NCBI GenBank assembly: GCA_910578605.1
Contig: CAJTQG010000029.1
Location: forward strand, 1 to 36,309
Direction: 5' to 3'
Length of the DNA: 36,309 nt
Source: an uncultured Lachnospiraceae bacterium
Lineage (GTDB): Bacteria > Bacillota > Clostridia > Lachnospirales > Lachnospiraceae
Every line of letters starts with the position of its first letter. Position 1 is the stretch's first letter. The position numbers and the translations under genes are program-made. Shown here one piece after another: positions 22,754-32,449 of this stretch. The notes under the pieces were generated by a model that saw nothing but the letters and a program-made list of their open reading frames with translations, had not been told where the DNA came from and did no database searches.

Positions 22754-25225
22754 ATGAAAGAAAAGTTAAAAAAGTTGTTAGAAAAAATAGGAGTGCTTAA
22801 GATAGTATGGTTTTTTCGATATAACTTTACAAAAAATGTAAGAAGGTTAATAGGACGCATTAAGCGGAAAATTGAAAAATATTGGACATTGCGTTTTTCT
22901 TATCCATCAGAATACAAGAAATATGCAAAGCTTCCGGTGGAGGAAAACAAAATTATTTTTATAGAGCTTAGACAGTCAAAGCTGACCAACAGCTTTAAAG
23001 TGCTGTATGACCAGCTGGTAAGCAAGTATGATTTTAAGATACACTGTCATTTTCTTATGATTAATTCTGTTACACCTGCAGAGCACAGACAGCGGTGCAG
23101 AGATTTAATGCGGGATATGGCCACCGCAAAATATGTGTTTATGAATGAGGCATCCAATGTGACTAGCTGTGTTAAGCTCAGACCACAGACGATTATGACA
23201 CAGCTTTGGCATGGCTGCGGTGCCTTCAAAAAATTTGGGTTGAGTACGGCAGAGCTGCTGTTTGGGGAATCCAGAAAAGAGATGACACGGTTTCCCTATA
23301 ATAAAAATTATAGCTATGTCACTGTGAGCAGCCCTGAGGTTGCTTGGGCCTATGCGGAGGCTATGGGACTAGAAGACAGAAAGGAAATTATTGTGGGCAC
23401 GGGAAGCAGCCGCACGGATATTTTCTATGACAAAAGCTTTATTCAGGCCTCCTACGACAAGCTTCACACATTGATGCCCTCTAGCATAGGCAAGAAGGTG
23501 ATTCTCTACGCTCCTACTTTTAGAGGAAGAGTTGCCAGGGCACAGACACCGGAGATGCTTCGGGTAAATATGTTCAAGGAAGCCTTTGAGGGGGAATATG
23601 TACTGTTGTTTAAACATCATCCTCATGTGAAGAAGCCTCCGGTGATTGAGGAGGCGGACAAAGATTTTGCGGAGGATTTTACGGATGCCATGACCATTGA
23701 GGAGCTGTTATGTGTCAGTGATGTATGTATTTCAGATTATTCCTCCCTTGTATTTGAATATTCCATTTTTGAGAAACCGTTAATTTTCTTCTCCTACGAT
23801 TTATCGGAGTATTTTGACTGGAGAGGCTTTTACTATGACTATGACCAGCTCACTCCAGGTCCGGTATTTACAACTAACTTGGAGATTATTGAATATATTA
23901 AGCATCTGGAGGAGCATTTTGATAAGCAGCAGATTATTGACTTTAAAAATAAATTTATGAGCGCCTGCGACGGACATGCCACAGAGCGTATTATGGATAT
24001 GGTTTTTCAGGATGCATTAAAAACATATAAAAAGGAGCAGCCGACAGTAGAGCAGTATCACAGAATACCCTCCGGTGACAAAATGTTTTGCCAGCAGGAG
24101 GAGAGAATTGACAGGTTAAAGTGGTGGAAGACATCAGGCAATGCCGCCTATGAGAAGTTTATCTCCTCCATACCAGTAGTAAAAGGAAAAATTGGTGTTT
24201 TGTACCAAAAATCCAGCAGCGATGTTATCAGTGAGCTAAAGAAACATCTGAAAAAGGAAAAGCAGTTTACACTTTCTGTTTTAAAACTGAAAAAAAATAA
24301 AAATGATATATTAAAGGAATTGGCATCCTGCGAATTTGTAGTGCTGACTGAGGCAAGCGATATGATGAATGTGCTTCACATACGCAAGGAAACCACAGTA
24401 GTACAGGCATGGAATGAAATTTTGCCCATTGAAAAGTTTGGCTACAGCAGCAAAGAGGTGCGGGGCGGTCTGAAAAAGGACTATTTAGATGTGGCTCCTC
24501 TTCATGGGAATTATCAACTCATTCCAATGGCTTCCGAAAATCTGAAAAATATATACAAGGAGGCTTTTCGCATTCAGGAGGAGAGCGCATATCAGGCTTT
24601 AGGAGCTATTTCCACAGATGTGCTGTTTGATGAGAGCTTTATAAAAAATGCAAAGAAAAAGTTAGACAAATTCTTTCCGGCATGGAAGGGCAGAAAGGTG
24701 ATTTTTTATCTGCCGGAGTACCGAATTTTAAATAAACGGCCAAACAGAGAAGCATTTTTGGATTATGGTCTGATGAACGAGTATTTGAAGGAGGAGTATG
24801 TTATGATTTATTGTTCTCCTTTTAGTCAGATGGTGGAGAGGGACAAACTCTATAAGTATTATGACAATTTTATCTACGATATCACATCAGAGCTGACAGT
24901 CTATGAATGTATGGCAGCGGCGGATATAATGATTGGAGATTATGTCCCTCAGATTTATACCTTTGCGGTGACAGACAAGCCGATTTTCCTGTATGCGCCC
25001 GATTATAAGGTGTATTTTGAAGGAAGAGATACGTACTTTGATTATGAGGAGCTAGCGCCGGGACCGATTTGTGAGGATACAGCAGAAATTATAAATTACA
25101 TTCAAAATATAGAAAATTATGATGACACAAAGCAAAAGAAATTTAAGGATACCTATTTGACTATGTGTGATGGCCAGGCCACAAAACGTCTTTTGGAGCA
25201 GCTTGCAGGAATGGCAGCAAATTAG
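22754..25225 (+). CDS. Tandem CDP-glycerol/ribitol phosphotransferase with a degenerate second domain (823 aa)
   Basis: Two family domains are fused. The first (about residues 55-420) is intact: TQLWHGCGAFKKFG with His153, ILYAPTFRGR, LLFKHHPHV and ISDYSSLVFEYS (Asp328-Ser331), then WRGFYYDY. The second (about residues 465-823) follows the same course (AWNEILPIEKFGYSSKEV, FYLPEYR, PIFLYAPDYK, YFDYEELAPGP) but the WHG signature is WN-E with Asn554 in place of His, and SDYSS is GDYVP at 728-732. It should therefore be catalytically dead and may serve as a binding or scaffold domain. ATG 22754 with AAAAAGGAGCAG upstream. Basic, amphipathic N-terminus for membrane contact. Confidence 0.87.
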   Translation: MKEKLKKLLEKIGVLKIVWFFRYNFTKNVRRLIGRIKRKIEKYWTLRFSYPSEYKKYAKLPVEENKIIFIELRQSKLTNSFKVLYDQLVSKYDFKIHCHFLMINSVTPAEHRQRCRDLMRDMATAKYVFMNEASNVTSCVKLRPQTIMTQLWHGCGAFKKFGLSTAELLFGESRKEMTRFPYNKNYSYVTVSSPEVAWAYAEAMGLEDRKEIIVGTGSSRTDIFYDKSFIQASYDKLHTLMPSSIGKKVILYAPTFRGRVARAQTPEMLRVNMFKEAFEGEYVLLFKHHPHVKKPPVIEEADKDFAEDFTDAMTIEELLCVSDVCISDYSSLVFEYSIFEKPLIFFSYDLSEYFDWRGFYYDYDQLTPGPVFTTNLEIIEYIKHLEEHFDKQQIIDFKNKFMSACDGHATERIMDMVFQDALKTYKKEQPTVEQYHRIPSGDKMFCQQEERIDRLKWWKTSGNAAYEKFISSIPVVKGKIGVLYQKSSSDVISELKKHLKKEKQFTLSVLKLKKNKNDILKELASCEFVVLTEASDMMNVLHIRKETTVVQAWNEILPIEKFGYSSKEVRGGLKKDYLDVAPLHGNYQLIPMASENLKNIYKEAFRIQEESAYQALGAISTDVLFDESFIKNAKKKLDKFFPAWKGRKVIFYLPEYRILNKRPNREAFLDYGLMNEYLKEEYVMIYCSPFSQMVERDKLYKYYDNFIYDITSELTVYECMAAADIMIGDYVPQIYTFAVTDKPIFLYAPDYKVYFEGRDTYFDYEELAPGPICEDTAEIINYIQNIENYDDTKQKKFKDTYLTMCDGQATKRLLEQLAGMAAN

Positions 25226-25293
25226 TAAATTGTAATTTGTAAATGAAATCAAATATCAATGAGACAATATAAGTGATGAAATGGAGGATTAAC

Positions 25294-26019
25294 ATGGAAC
25301 GTAAAGATGTATACGGCGTAATATTAGCAGGGGGCAAAGGAACCCGCATGGGAAATGTGGAGAAGCCAAAGCAGTTTATGAATGTTGGCGGAAAGCCGAT
25401 TATTATTCACACCATTGAAAAATTTGCTGTATGTCCAGGGTTTGATAAGGTGTTGGTGCTCTCGCCAAAGCAGTGGATCAAGCATACAGAGGATTTGATT
25501 AGACGTTATATTCCTGTCAGGGATAATATTGTAGTGATTGAGGGGGGGTCCACTAGAAATGAGACAATTATGAATTCTATCAGCTACATTGAAAAAAATG
25601 ATGGTTTGACTGACCAGACCATTATTGTCACCCATGATTCCGTGCGTCCTTTTGTTACCCACAGAATTTTGGAGGAAAACATAGAATTTGCCAAGAAGTA
25701 CGGCGGTTGTGATACGGTAATTGGCGCAACTGACACCATAGTAGTCAGCCAGGATAATAAGATGGTAACCGAGATACCGGAGCGCTCCAAAATGTATCAG
25801 GGACAAACACCCCAGTCTTTTCGGGCAAAGAAGCTGCGGGATTTATATCAGTCTCTCTCTAAGGAGGAGAAGGAGATTCTCACAGATGCAACGAAAATTT
25901 TTACCATTCGCGGAGAGAACGTATATTTAGTGGACGGAGAGGTGTTTAATATTAAAATAACTTATCCATATGACCTGCGTGTGGCAGAGGCACTTTTAGG
26001 AGGCGGATATCATGCTTAA
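25294..26019 (+). CDS. tarI: Ribitol-5-phosphate cytidylyltransferase, TarI-like (241 aa)
   Basis: Makes CDP-ribitol from ribitol-5-phosphate and CTP for ribitol teichoic acids. The IspD-type nucleotidyltransferase motif GVILAGGKGTRMG at the start, then KPKQFMNVGGKPI, and THDSVRPFVTHRIL mid-chain match the TarI branch. It is 241 residues, the usual size. The start at ATG 25294 is chosen for ATGGAGGATTAAC in front. It overlaps the dehydrogenase gene by 8 bases, the tarI-tarJ order known from Firmicutes, which favours TarI over IspD. Confidence 0.88.
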   Translation: MERKDVYGVILAGGKGTRMGNVEKPKQFMNVGGKPIIIHTIEKFAVCPGFDKVLVLSPKQWIKHTEDLIRRYIPVRDNIVVIEGGSTRNETIMNSISYIEKNDGLTDQTIIVTHDSVRPFVTHRILEENIEFAKKYGGCDTVIGATDTIVVSQDNKMVTEIPERSKMYQGQTPQSFRAKKLRDLYQSLSKEEKEILTDATKIFTIRGENVYLVDGEVFNIKITYPYDLRVAEALLGGGYHA

Positions 26020-27037
26020 TACCGTATATCAATTAAAGAGACCAAGACAGTTAGAAACCTGCTTTCAGGATATCACCCTGGACAGGGAGCATGTGATTGT
26101 AAGACCGACGCACCTTTCTATTTGTAATGCGGACCAGAGATACTATCAAGGTACTCGTTCGGAGGAGGTACTGAGCAAAAAGCTGCCTATGGCGTTGATT
26201 CATGAAGGAATAGGAAAAGTCGTGTATGATCCTACCGGCACCTATGATATTGGGGCAGAGGTGGTGATGATTCCCAATATTCCAACGGAGGAGGACGCCA
26301 TAGTAGCGGAAAACTATTTGCGGACAAGCTTATTTAGAGGCAGCAGTAAAGATGGATTTTTGCAGGAATATATAGAGACTGTTCCTGACAGACTAGTTGT
26401 TTTGCCGAAGGGAATCAATAAAACCGTTGCCGCCTTTACAGAAATTGTCAGCGTCAGCTACCATGCCATCGACAGATTTTTCCGCTTTTCCCATGCCCGT
26501 AGGAAAGTGATCGGCATATGGGGGGACGGAAACTTAGGATATATTACCTCCCTGCTGTTAAAAAGTCTTCATCCAGAAGTGAAGGTAATTGTGTTTGGTA
26601 TCAATGAGGCAAAGCTTCACGATTTTACTTTTGTGGATGAGACGTACCTTGTCAATCAGATTCCTGACAATTTAAAATTAGACCATGCCTTTGAGTGTGT
26701 GGGAGGCGGAGCTGCCCACAAAGCAATTAATCAGATTATAGACTATATTTGTCCAGAGGGAACCATATCCATTTTGGGAGTATCGGAGGATTTGGCACCT
26801 ATCAACACTCGTATGGTGTTGGAAAAGGGACTGACCATATTTGGAAGCAGCCGTTCAGGACGGGAGGATTTTGTTGGTTTGATTGAACTGTACAAAGAAA
26901 AGCCTGAGGTAGTGGATTATCTAGAAAACATTGTGGGCTCAGAAATTTGTGTGAGAGATATCAAAGATATTGTCAACGCTTTTGAGACGGACATTCATAA
27001 GCTCATTGGAAAGACGGTTATGATATGGGATGAGTAA
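26012..27037 (+). CDS. tarJ: Ribulose-5-phosphate reductase, TarJ-like (341 aa)
   Basis: A zinc-dependent alcohol dehydrogenase-family enzyme that reduces ribulose-5-phosphate to ribitol-5-phosphate, the substrate of TarI. The catalytic-domain segment STH-like PTHLSICNADQRYYQG carries the zinc-ligand Cys, MALIHEGIGKVV is the second zinc region, and the Rossmann dinucleotide-binding glycines are in GIWGDGNLGYITSLLL. Length 341 is normal for TarJ. It overlaps tarI by 8 bases, so the two are translationally coupled. The pair argues that ribitol is in the exported polymer. Confidence 0.88.
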   Translation: MLNTVYQLKRPRQLETCFQDITLDREHVIVRPTHLSICNADQRYYQGTRSEEVLSKKLPMALIHEGIGKVVYDPTGTYDIGAEVVMIPNIPTEEDAIVAENYLRTSLFRGSSKDGFLQEYIETVPDRLVVLPKGINKTVAAFTEIVSVSYHAIDRFFRFSHARRKVIGIWGDGNLGYITSLLLKSLHPEVKVIVFGINEAKLHDFTFVDETYLVNQIPDNLKLDHAFECVGGGAAHKAINQIIDYICPEGTISILGVSEDLAPINTRMVLEKGLTIFGSSRSGREDFVGLIELYKEKPEVVDYLENIVGSEICVRDIKDIVNAFETDIHKLIGKTVMIWDE

Positions 27038-27311
27038 AGACGAAAAAAAGCTAAAAAATTTAAATTTTTTTGGAAAATAATGGGATAAAACAGAAATAAA
27101 TTGCATTTATTATATGTTATTGGTGTTTTATGCTATATATTCTGTGATTTTAACAAATAATGATATTGAGATGAAATTCAAGTGCTGCTTTCATGTAAGC
27201 AAAAGCAGCATTGCCCTATTGGCTCTAATATCAAATCATATAAAGTAAGTAAAAAACATGATAAATAAGCAGGTAGAAACTACCAGCAGAAAAAATAGAA
27301 GGGAGACAAAG
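27038..27311 (+). other. Gene-free spacer between tarJ and cysD
   Basis: AAAAAATTTAAATTTTTT (27053-27070) is a palindrome that may work as a weak bidirectional terminator. TGCTGCTTT (27183-27191) and AAAGCAGCA (27202-27210) form a 9-bp hairpin without a T run, possibly a leader structure for the sulfate genes. Nothing else is seen. Confidence 0.4.
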
Positions 27312-28211
27312 ATGAGCGAATTATCCTATTTGGATGAATTGGAGGCAGAAGCCATCTATATTATGCGGGAGGTGGCAGCAGAGTGTGAAAAACCTGTAAT
27401 GCTGTATTCCATTGGAAAAGATTCATCAGTAATGCTGCATTTGGCACTGAAAGCATTTTATCCAGAAAAGCTGCCATTTCCGCTGCTCCATGTGGATACC
27501 ACATGGAAATTTAAGGAGATGATAGAGTTTCGTGATTATGTGGCGAAGAAATATGATTTGCAGATGCTTGTGCATATCAATGAGGAGGGAGTCAAGCAGG
27601 GAATTAATCCCTTTGACCATGGCTCCGCCTACACAGACATTATGAAAACCCAATCCTTAAAGCAGGCTCTCAATAAATATGGTTTTACAGCTGCATTTGG
27701 AGGCGGCCGTCGAGATGAGGAAAAGTCTAGGGCAAAGGAGAGAATTTTTTCCTTTCGAAATGCTGCTCAGGCTTGGGATCCGAAAAATCAGAGACCAGAA
27801 ATGTGGAAGCTTTACAATACAAAAATATTCCAGGGCGAGAGTATAAGAGTATTTCCGCTGTCCAACTGGACAGAGAAGGATATCTGGCAGTATATTAAGC
27901 GGGAAAATATAGAGATTGTTCCTCTGTATTATGCAAAGGAGAGACCGGTTGTCTATCGGGACGACAATATTATTATGGTGGATGACGATAGAATGAAGCT
28001 TCGTGATGGGGAAGAGGTAAAGATGGAGAAGGTGCGTTTTCGCACGCTGGGCTGTTATCCTCTCTCAGGCGGGGTGAAATCTCAGGCAGATACATTAGAT
28101 GAGATTATTGAAGAAACATTAAGTGCGGTATCTTCTGAGCGCACAAGCAGAGTGATTGACCATGAGGCGGCTGGCAGCATGGAAAGACGTAAGAGGGAGG
28201 GATATTTCTAA
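27312..28211 (+). CDS. cysD: Sulfate adenylyltransferase subunit 2, CysD (299 aa)
   Basis: Forms adenosine 5'-phosphosulfate (APS) from sulfate and ATP together with CysN. The PP-loop SIGKDS is at residues 33-38, with LPFPLLHVDTTWKF, FGGGRRDEEKSRAKERIFSF and the C-terminal LGCYPLSG typical of CysD. The start ATG 27312 follows GAAGGGAGACAAAG; upstream in-frame starts are less likely. The stop overlaps the cysNC start (TAATG). No cysH, cysI or related reductive gene is nearby, which is unusual for a purely assimilatory role. Confidence 0.93.
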   Translation: MSELSYLDELEAEAIYIMREVAAECEKPVMLYSIGKDSSVMLHLALKAFYPEKLPFPLLHVDTTWKFKEMIEFRDYVAKKYDLQMLVHINEEGVKQGINPFDHGSAYTDIMKTQSLKQALNKYGFTAAFGGGRRDEEKSRAKERIFSFRNAAQAWDPKNQRPEMWKLYNTKIFQGESIRVFPLSNWTEKDIWQYIKRENIEIVPLYYAKERPVVYRDDNIIMVDDDRMKLRDGEEVKMEKVRFRTLGCYPLSGGVKSQADTLDEIIEETLSAVSSERTSRVIDHEAAGSMERRKREGYF

Positions 28212-30037
28212 TGCAGAGCTTATTAAAATTTATTACATGCGGAAGTGTTGATGACGGAAAGTCCACCTTAATCGGACATATGCTCTATGATGCTAAGCTG
28301 CTGTTTGCAGACCAGGAAAAAGCGTTGGAGTTAGACAGCAGGGTGGGAAGCAGAAGCGGTCAGATTGACTATTCCTTGCTGTTAGATGGCCTTATGGCAG
28401 AGCGTGAGCAAGGTATTACCATTGATGTGGCATACCGCTATTTTACAACAGAGAACAGAAGCTTTATCGTGGCGGACACCCCAGGCCATGAGGAGTATAC
28501 AAGAAATATGGCTGTGGGAGCTTCCTTTGCAGATTTGGCTATTATCCTGGTGGATGCCTCCCAGGGAGTCCTTGTGCAGACAAAAAGGCATACAAGAATT
28601 TGTGCTTTAATGGGAATTAAGCATATGGTATTTGCAGTGAATAAGATGGACTTAATTCATTATGATAAGTACCGCTTTGAAAAAATCAGTAAAGATATTC
28701 ATCACCTAGTGTCAGAGTTTGATTTTGATACAATCCATGTGATTCCTGTTTCTGCCACAGAGGGAGACAATGTAACTACGAAATCTACGAAGATGGCTTG
28801 GTACACAGAGAAACCTCTATTGGAATATTTAGAGACAATCGATGTATCGTGCCAGGAGGGGACAGGCTTTGCCATGCCGGTTCAGCGTGTCAGCCGACCA
28901 GACCATACCTTCCGCGGATTTGCAGGACAAATTGAATCAGGGCAGGTGGCAGTGGGAGATGAAATCAGCGTTCTGCCAAGCAAAGAGAAGGCAAAAGTAA
29001 AGAGTATTTATGTCACGGATAAAGAATCGGACAGAGCAGTGAAGGGACAGGCAGTTACCATTTGTCTTGACAGAGAGATGGATGTGTCAAGAGGATGTAT
29101 TCTTCAGGCGGATGCAGGACTTAAAGTGGGTAATATGTTTACGGCTTCTCTGCTTTGGATGGATGATACTACTTTAGTGGCAGGAAAAAATTATTTTTTA
29201 AAGCTTGGTACAAAAATGATTCCTGCTGTAGTGATGAAAATTAAATATAAGGTGGACGTCAATGAGGGTGACAGGCTGCCGACAGAACAGCTGTATAAAA
29301 ATGAAATAGCGGTCTGTGATATCTCGGTGGCAGATAAGCTTGTATTTGATGAGTTTACAAGCAACAAGGCGCTGGGAGGTTTTATTCTGATTGACAGAAT
29401 TACCAATATGACCTCCGCCTGCGGTGTGGTAAAGCATTCCCTGAGAAGAGGAGATAATGTAACCCGCTATGAGATGGATATAACAAGGGACGTGCGCTCA
29501 CAGCAGAAGAACCAGAAGCCGCTGACATTGTGGTTTACAGGTTTGTCCGGTTCTGGTAAGTCTACTTTGGCAAATGAAGTGGAAAAACGTCTTGTGACAT
29601 TAGGCAAGCACACTATGACTTTGGACGGTGATAATATCCGTCTTGGACTTAATAAAAACCTTGGCTTTAAGGAGGCGGACAGAATTGAGAATATCCGCAG
29701 AATTGCGGAGGTTTCTAAGTTGATGAATGACGCAGGACTGATTGTTCTCACTTCTTTTATCTCTCCGTTTACAAGAGACAGGCTCAATGCCAAGGAGATA
29801 ATTGGGGACAGCTTTGTAGAAATCTATATAAGCACTCCTATTGAGGAATGTGAGAGACGTGATGTAAAGGGGCTGTACAAAAAAGTGCGAGCAGGGGAAA
29901 TTCCAAACTTTACAGGAATTTCCAGCCCATATGAGGCGCCTGTGAATCCGGATATAGAAATTAACACGGCAAAGTATGATTTAGATACTTGTGTGGATAT
30001 GCTTATGGAGAAATTAGAAAAATATTTATCAGAGTAA
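28211..30037 (+). CDS. cysNC: Bifunctional sulfate adenylyltransferase GTPase/APS kinase, CysN-CysC fusion (608 aa)
   Basis: Makes PAPS, the universal sulfate donor. The N-terminal GTPase part (about 1-420) has Walker A GSVDDGKST (11-19), DTPGHEEYTRNMAVGAS and NKMD, then EF-Tu-like beta-barrel domains. The APS kinase domain (about 432-608) has GLSGSGKST at 444-452, TLDGDNIRLGLNKNLGF and IRRIAEVSKLMNDAGLIV. Such fusions occur in several phyla, where they feed PAPS-dependent sulfotransferases. It overlaps cysD by one base. The next genes are two sulfotransferase-like proteins, so PAPS may be made here for a surface-modifying reaction rather than for cysteine. Confidence 0.95.
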   Translation: MQSLLKFITCGSVDDGKSTLIGHMLYDAKLLFADQEKALELDSRVGSRSGQIDYSLLLDGLMAEREQGITIDVAYRYFTTENRSFIVADTPGHEEYTRNMAVGASFADLAIILVDASQGVLVQTKRHTRICALMGIKHMVFAVNKMDLIHYDKYRFEKISKDIHHLVSEFDFDTIHVIPVSATEGDNVTTKSTKMAWYTEKPLLEYLETIDVSCQEGTGFAMPVQRVSRPDHTFRGFAGQIESGQVAVGDEISVLPSKEKAKVKSIYVTDKESDRAVKGQAVTICLDREMDVSRGCILQADAGLKVGNMFTASLLWMDDTTLVAGKNYFLKLGTKMIPAVVMKIKYKVDVNEGDRLPTEQLYKNEIAVCDISVADKLVFDEFTSNKALGGFILIDRITNMTSACGVVKHSLRRGDNVTRYEMDITRDVRSQQKNQKPLTLWFTGLSGSGKSTLANEVEKRLVTLGKHTMTLDGDNIRLGLNKNLGFKEADRIENIRRIAEVSKLMNDAGLIVLTSFISPFTRDRLNAKEIIGDSFVEIYISTPIEECERRDVKGLYKKVRAGEIPNFTGISSPYEAPVNPDIEINTAKYDLDTCVDMLMEKLEKYLSE

Positions 30038-30180
30038 TATTAGGGAAATTTATATTAAGTAAAATAAAGGAATGTATCAGTTACTTTCTCGGTGATGTAT
30101 GAAAAAAATATATTTAAAAATGGGGCGGGAAATAGAATGAAATCATATTTATAAATCAGTAAAAAGGTGGTATTGTGTCA

Positions 30181-32151
30181 ATGAACAAGATTCATTCTAT
30201 TGGCTTTAAAGCCAAATATTTTCTGCAAAGAACAAAAAAACGTGCAGTTTATGGGATGTATAACAAAAATATACAGATGATGGAGTCTAAGGAGTTGTGG
30301 GAGATTTGCAAGCAGTATAAATACAGATTTGCAAGAACCGACATGCCTTACACAGATACAAATATAAAAATTAAATCGTCTACCTGTCTTAATTCCTATT
30401 GCAGGGATTACGGAATAGAGCAGCTGCTAAAAAATGGGGATTGTCAGTATCCAAAGATGATATGTATCACAAACCCTTACCGCTATGCGCCTCTTACTGG
30501 GTTGCTGTTGTTTCGCTGTGAAAAAAAAGTTAAGGTGGAATACTTCATAAAAGGAAGAGGGGAAACTTGCGACCACAAGGGAGAGGTAGACTATGCCAGA
30601 GAGCACAAGGTTCCCATAATCGGCTTGTACCCAGGCATGAATAAGCTCCGGCTGCGATTGATTGATGAGGAGGGCAATGTTTTTCATGAGAGGGAGATGG
30701 CACTGGGGACAAAAACCATCCCTGGCAGCTTAAAAAATATGATTACAAAGAAGCAGTTTCATCGTCCCTGCGCCTACGAACAAATCTTTATTACCGGTGG
30801 CGTGGAGGTTCCTTTTGCCTTTGATTACCATTGTGATATCCGTTATTATTTAGATACCGAGACATCTATGTACGGTGTGTTTCCATTAAAAAATGGTCAT
30901 TTTTTGTGGCCGGAGGCAAAGATAGGCGTACCTACCTTTGCCAATGCACATACTGTCCAGGTACATGAGATGGACTATATGGGAAGGGTGTACAAAACCT
31001 TTCTGGTTGAGAAAGGAATGCACCATTTTGCAGCGGAGCTGCCAAACGGCAATATTGTGACTGTTAGCAATTCCATGGAGGGCCATACGGAGGATGTGGT
31101 AATTGAATTTGACAGAACAACGGGGGCCATTGAAAAAACTATCAATATGGTTGATTTGTTTGGAGATAAATATCGGGACCAGGTGGATTGGGCACATGTA
31201 AACTCTGTGCGTCATGACCCGAAAGATAACACACTGCTCCTATGTCTGCGGAATATTCATTCTGTCATTAAGTTTGACTATGATACATTGGAAGTGAAAT
31301 GGATATTGTCTATACCAGAATTCTGGGAGGGAACTAAAGTGGAGGATAAGCTGCTTACACCAATAGGAGAGGTGGAGTGGAATTACCAGGCCCACGCTGC
31401 CTATGAGTTAGACAGAACACCTGACCAGCCGGAGGAAATTCATAAAGTACTTGTATTTGACAATCATCACAATAACAGAAGACCAGTGGAAATCAAAGAT
31501 AAATCCCATTCTCATGTGCATGTGTATGAGGTAAATGAGAAGGAGCACACAGTTGGGATGCTTATGGATATTCCAATGGAAAAATCCTATGTCCGCTCTA
31601 ATGCCAGATATGATGCGAAAAGTAATCATATGTTTGGAATGCTTGGAAGCTTGTCTAGGCAGCAGACCGAGGCAAGGGGAAGAGTGGTGGAGGTAGACTG
31701 CGACACTTTGGAAATTATAAATTCTTGCTATATTGCAAAGGATTTTTTCAGTGGTTATGAATTCAAGCTGGATTTAAATGATTTTACAAGGCAGGTTACC
31801 TATGCAAAGGAATATATGGTTGGCCAGCTAACGCCTCTTAAGGTGACAGATGAAAAACTGGTGTGCAGTGAGGCAGTCTTGCCACAAAAGGCAATCCAGA
31901 GTATAGTAATCAGGGAAGATATTTTATATTTTAAAGCTGTGGACCATGCAGTGGAGAAATTTTATTTTCAAGGTGAGGAGATTACTTATGTGAAGGATTA
32001 CACCGACACTTACCAGACAAATGATATTCACAGAGATAGATCGTATTTTTGTATTTTGCCTTTATATGGAATGAAAAAGGGTAAATATAAAATTGTAGTA
32101 CAGTATCTAGGGAAAGTATACAGTACCAAATATTGGATTGAGTATAAATAA
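30181..32151 (+). CDS. Arylsulfotransferase (ASST)-like beta-propeller protein 1 (656 aa)
   Basis: Resembles the bacterial arylsulfate sulfotransferase family, which moves a sulfuryl group by a histidine intermediate without PAPS. Start ATG 30181 is chosen over GTG 30175 because its paralogue has the same length from its equivalent ATG and AAAAAGGTGG lies 10 bases upstream. An N-terminal ~180-residue beta domain is followed by a propeller with histidine-rich conserved turns: GHTEDVVIEFDRTTG, WAHVNSV (His339), YQAHAAYEL (His405), DNHHN (His429-430), SNARYDAKSNHMFGMLGS. Unlike known periplasmic ASSTs, it has no signal peptide. The acceptor could be the nearby polymer. Confidence 0.8.
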   Translation: MNKIHSIGFKAKYFLQRTKKRAVYGMYNKNIQMMESKELWEICKQYKYRFARTDMPYTDTNIKIKSSTCLNSYCRDYGIEQLLKNGDCQYPKMICITNPYRYAPLTGLLLFRCEKKVKVEYFIKGRGETCDHKGEVDYAREHKVPIIGLYPGMNKLRLRLIDEEGNVFHEREMALGTKTIPGSLKNMITKKQFHRPCAYEQIFITGGVEVPFAFDYHCDIRYYLDTETSMYGVFPLKNGHFLWPEAKIGVPTFANAHTVQVHEMDYMGRVYKTFLVEKGMHHFAAELPNGNIVTVSNSMEGHTEDVVIEFDRTTGAIEKTINMVDLFGDKYRDQVDWAHVNSVRHDPKDNTLLLCLRNIHSVIKFDYDTLEVKWILSIPEFWEGTKVEDKLLTPIGEVEWNYQAHAAYELDRTPDQPEEIHKVLVFDNHHNNRRPVEIKDKSHSHVHVYEVNEKEHTVGMLMDIPMEKSYVRSNARYDAKSNHMFGMLGSLSRQQTEARGRVVEVDCDTLEIINSCYIAKDFFSGYEFKLDLNDFTRQVTYAKEYMVGQLTPLKVTDEKLVCSEAVLPQKAIQSIVIREDILYFKAVDHAVEKFYFQGEEITYVKDYTDTYQTNDIHRDRSYFCILPLYGMKKGKYKIVVQYLGKVYSTKYWIEYK

Positions 32152-32184
32152 AAGATAATATATTCAGTTATACAGATAGAAAAG

Positions 32185-32224
32185 TGGCACGTAAGCTTCC
32201 AATGGAAGTTTACGTGCCATTTTT
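32185..32224 (+). terminator. Rho-independent terminator between the two sulfotransferase-like genes
   Basis: TGGCACGTAAGCTTCC (32185-32200) pairs with GGAAGTTTACGTGCCA (32204-32219), one G-U pair, 3-base loop, then TTTTTC. The rest of the spacer (32225-32449) is AT-rich; no clear promoter of good spacing could be found. Confidence 0.85.
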
Positions 32225-32449
32225 CGTGAGCACTTGAAGGTGGGAATAAAAAAATCTTTAGTATGAAAAACTGGATAATATTAGTAAAAATGTTTTTGAG
32301 TGAGATAATTTTGCTGAAACTTGCATTTATTAAGGGAAAGGATGACAAAATAAAGACAACTATTATTTTGTCTATTAAAAATAGCAAAAATTGCTGTATA
32401 AAATAGGGACAGTGATTATCTACTAGAAACGAAAAGGATGGTACTGACA

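Noticed and set aside
25294..26019. IspD (isoprenoid cytidylyltransferase) for this gene
   Set aside because: The fold fits both, but the 8-base overlap with a TarJ-like dehydrogenase and the polymer neighbours favour TarI.
27053..27070. A strong terminator after tarJ
   Set aside because: The palindrome is purely A/T, so the stem is weak; listed only as a possible weak terminator.
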